A stretch of 64,000 nt of DNA from Anaerolineae bacterium UTCFX2 (GTDB taxonomy: Bacteria > Chloroflexota > Anaerolineae > Anaerolineales > UBA4823): NCBI GenBank assembly GCA_002050125.1, contig MWTA01000032.1, positions 1 to 64,000 of the forward strand. Direction: 5' to 3'. The translations under genes and the position numbers were made by a program. Shown here piece by piece: positions 63,155 to 64,000 of the stretch. Every line of letters starts with the position of its first letter. Positions within the stretch are counted from its first letter, which is position 1. The notes under the pieces were generated by a model, which searched no databases, had not been told where the DNA came from, and saw only the letters and a program-made list of their open reading frames with translations.

Positions 63155-64000
63155 ATGTCTGCAGGACCAACAGCACGAGATACAACTCGGGGTTTCCAGG
63201 ACGAACTGGACGATTCCGATCCGCTGACGCTTTCCGATCTCTATGAAGAGGATCTGACCCTGAACGGCGTCGACGAAATACCGGGAGATGATGAAACCTC
63301 GGGAGATAATGAAAACGGAGAAGATGATTTATTCACCGGCGAGGATATTGACGAAGAGACTCTGTCGTTGGAGACAGCAGACCTGGAATTGCTGATTAAA
63401 GAAGAACCATTGAACTTACTCCAAGACCCAAAAATATATTCGGAAATTAATGAAGATCCGGTGCGGCTTTATCTGAAAGAGATCGGAAACATCGATCTGC
63501 TAAAGCTGGATCAGGAGTTTTGGCTGGCGACTCGCCTGGAAGCTGCCCGGCGGCTGGAGGCTTTAAACCGCAGGCATCCATTAGCGCGCAGCCAAAGCCC
63601 GGCGGACGAAGAGGCTCTTATTCCCGAGTCGTACCTCCAGGATGGCGAGACCGCGCGCCGCATCTACCAGGCGCTGTATGAGGAGTTGTCCACTACCTGG
63701 TCGCGCGTCCAACAGGATACCGGACGATTGGGTTACGAATGTCTGGACCTGGGTCAAATTCTGGCAGAGGCTCAGATGCTGCGCTCGACCTGGCAGAGCG
63801 GGATGCCTTCATACCTGAGGTCTTATCTCGATAATGGGCTTTGGGGAACGGACCCGCTCTGGAACGACATTGCCCGGCTGGCTTTTACCGTTTTTCTCTA
63901 TTTATACATGCTGCCGCAAAGCCTGGACAAGCTGCTGTCCACCCATATCAAGAGCAAAGGCAGGCTCCCCAGACAGGCTACTTTCATGAAGCATCTGCCA
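63155..64000 (+). CDS. rpoD: Primary sigma factor RpoD, N-terminal part
   Basis: Open to the right window edge; 282 codons are present. An Asp/Glu-rich N-terminal region (about 1-105; region 1.1-like) precedes the region 1.2 motif EINEDPVRLYLKEIGNIDLLKLDQEFWLATRLE near residue 106-135. The rest is the variable non-conserved spacer before region 2.1. Regions 2-4 lie beyond the window. Position after dnaG and this sequence support the primary sigma-70 gene. A weak purine-rich stretch lies before the ATG at 63155. Confidence 0.9.
   Translation, partial: MSAGPTARDTTRGFQDELDDSDPLTLSDLYEEDLTLNGVDEIPGDDETSGDNENGEDDLFTGEDIDEETLSLETADLELLIKEEPLNLLQDPKIYSEINEDPVRLYLKEIGNIDLLKLDQEFWLATRLEAARRLEALNRRHPLARSQSPADEEALIPESYLQDGETARRIYQALYEELSTTWSRVQQDTGRLGYECLDLGQILAEAQMLRSTWQSGMPSYLRSYLDNGLWGTDPLWNDIARLAFTVFLYLYMLPQSLDKLLSTHIKSKGRLPRQATFMKHLP

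Overview
The window looks like chromosomal DNA of a non-phototrophic member of the Chloroflexota (Chloroflexi), most likely class Anaerolineae. This is inferred from gene content and protein style and was not tested by a database search. Pointers are a transaldolase/glucose-6-phosphate isomerase fusion, a SpoIIIAA/Ycf45-type ATPase with R3H domain, an EthD-like small protein, a DUF6391-like protein, a fused alpha/beta glycyl-tRNA synthetase and a dnaG-rpoD pair. Base composition is moderately high in G+C, coding density is high, and many genes are joined by ATGA stop/start overlaps. I see no insertion sequence, prophage, rRNA or CRISPR array.

Layout. 1-7.4 kb: start of an LCP-family gene, a serine protease flanked by a duplicated domain, a large secreted beta-helix protein and a ComEC protein. 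7.6-9.8 kb: an OmpR-type two-component pair. 9.8-17.9 kb: pentapeptide-repeat protein, an AAC(3)-like acetyltransferase/enoyl-CoA hydratase/SDR operon, M23 peptidase, PaaG-like isomerase, rhomboid protease, gmk, FmdB-like protein and tmk. 17.9-26.3 kb, mostly leftward: R3H ATPase, unknown protein, pdxT-pdxS, clpC and an S1-type protein. 26.4-28.5 kb: a ChlI/ChlD-like AAA+/VWA pair.

28.49-29.06 kb is the only gene-free stretch above 300 bp. It carries an AT-rich tract, DnaA-trio-like triplets, a GC cluster and several DnaA boxes, and I interpret it as a candidate chromosomal origin. A perfect parS site lies 7.4 kb to the right at 36269, and the majority gene direction changes from leftward to rightward near 26.4 kb. 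Both agree with an origin-proximal location.

29-38 kb: OsmC, GNAT, tRNA-Leu, a YchF-like GTPase, pepF, a DhaL-like protein, ssb, a deoxynucleoside kinase, a nucleotidyltransferase-fold protein, parS, a truncated slipin with its GntR regulator, and a DUF1848 protein. 38.2-43.2 kb: a translationally coupled oxidative pentose phosphate operon (tal-pgi, zwf, pgl). 43.4-47.5 kb: radA, dus, DUF6391-like, holA. 47.6-51.5 kb: an uncharacterised two-gene operon behind a strong promoter with an SOS-like operator, then a double-GNAT protein and a GPH-type transporter. 51.7-56.7 kb: an FmdB-like protein, a zinc-ribbon membrane protein and glyQS. 56.8-64 kb: a small Os1348/NHLP-like (RiPP-leader-like) protein followed by an isoprenoid-synthase-fold protein, a large orphan histidine kinase, dnaG and the 5' part of rpoD.

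The observations most worth follow-up are the origin candidate with nearby parS, the NHLP-like peptide next to an isoprenoid-synthase-like gene, the SOS-like operator on an uncharacterised ATPase operon, several enzymes that have lost catalytic residues (ComEC nuclease-like domain, SDR, DhaL-like), and recurrent leaderless-promoter geometry.
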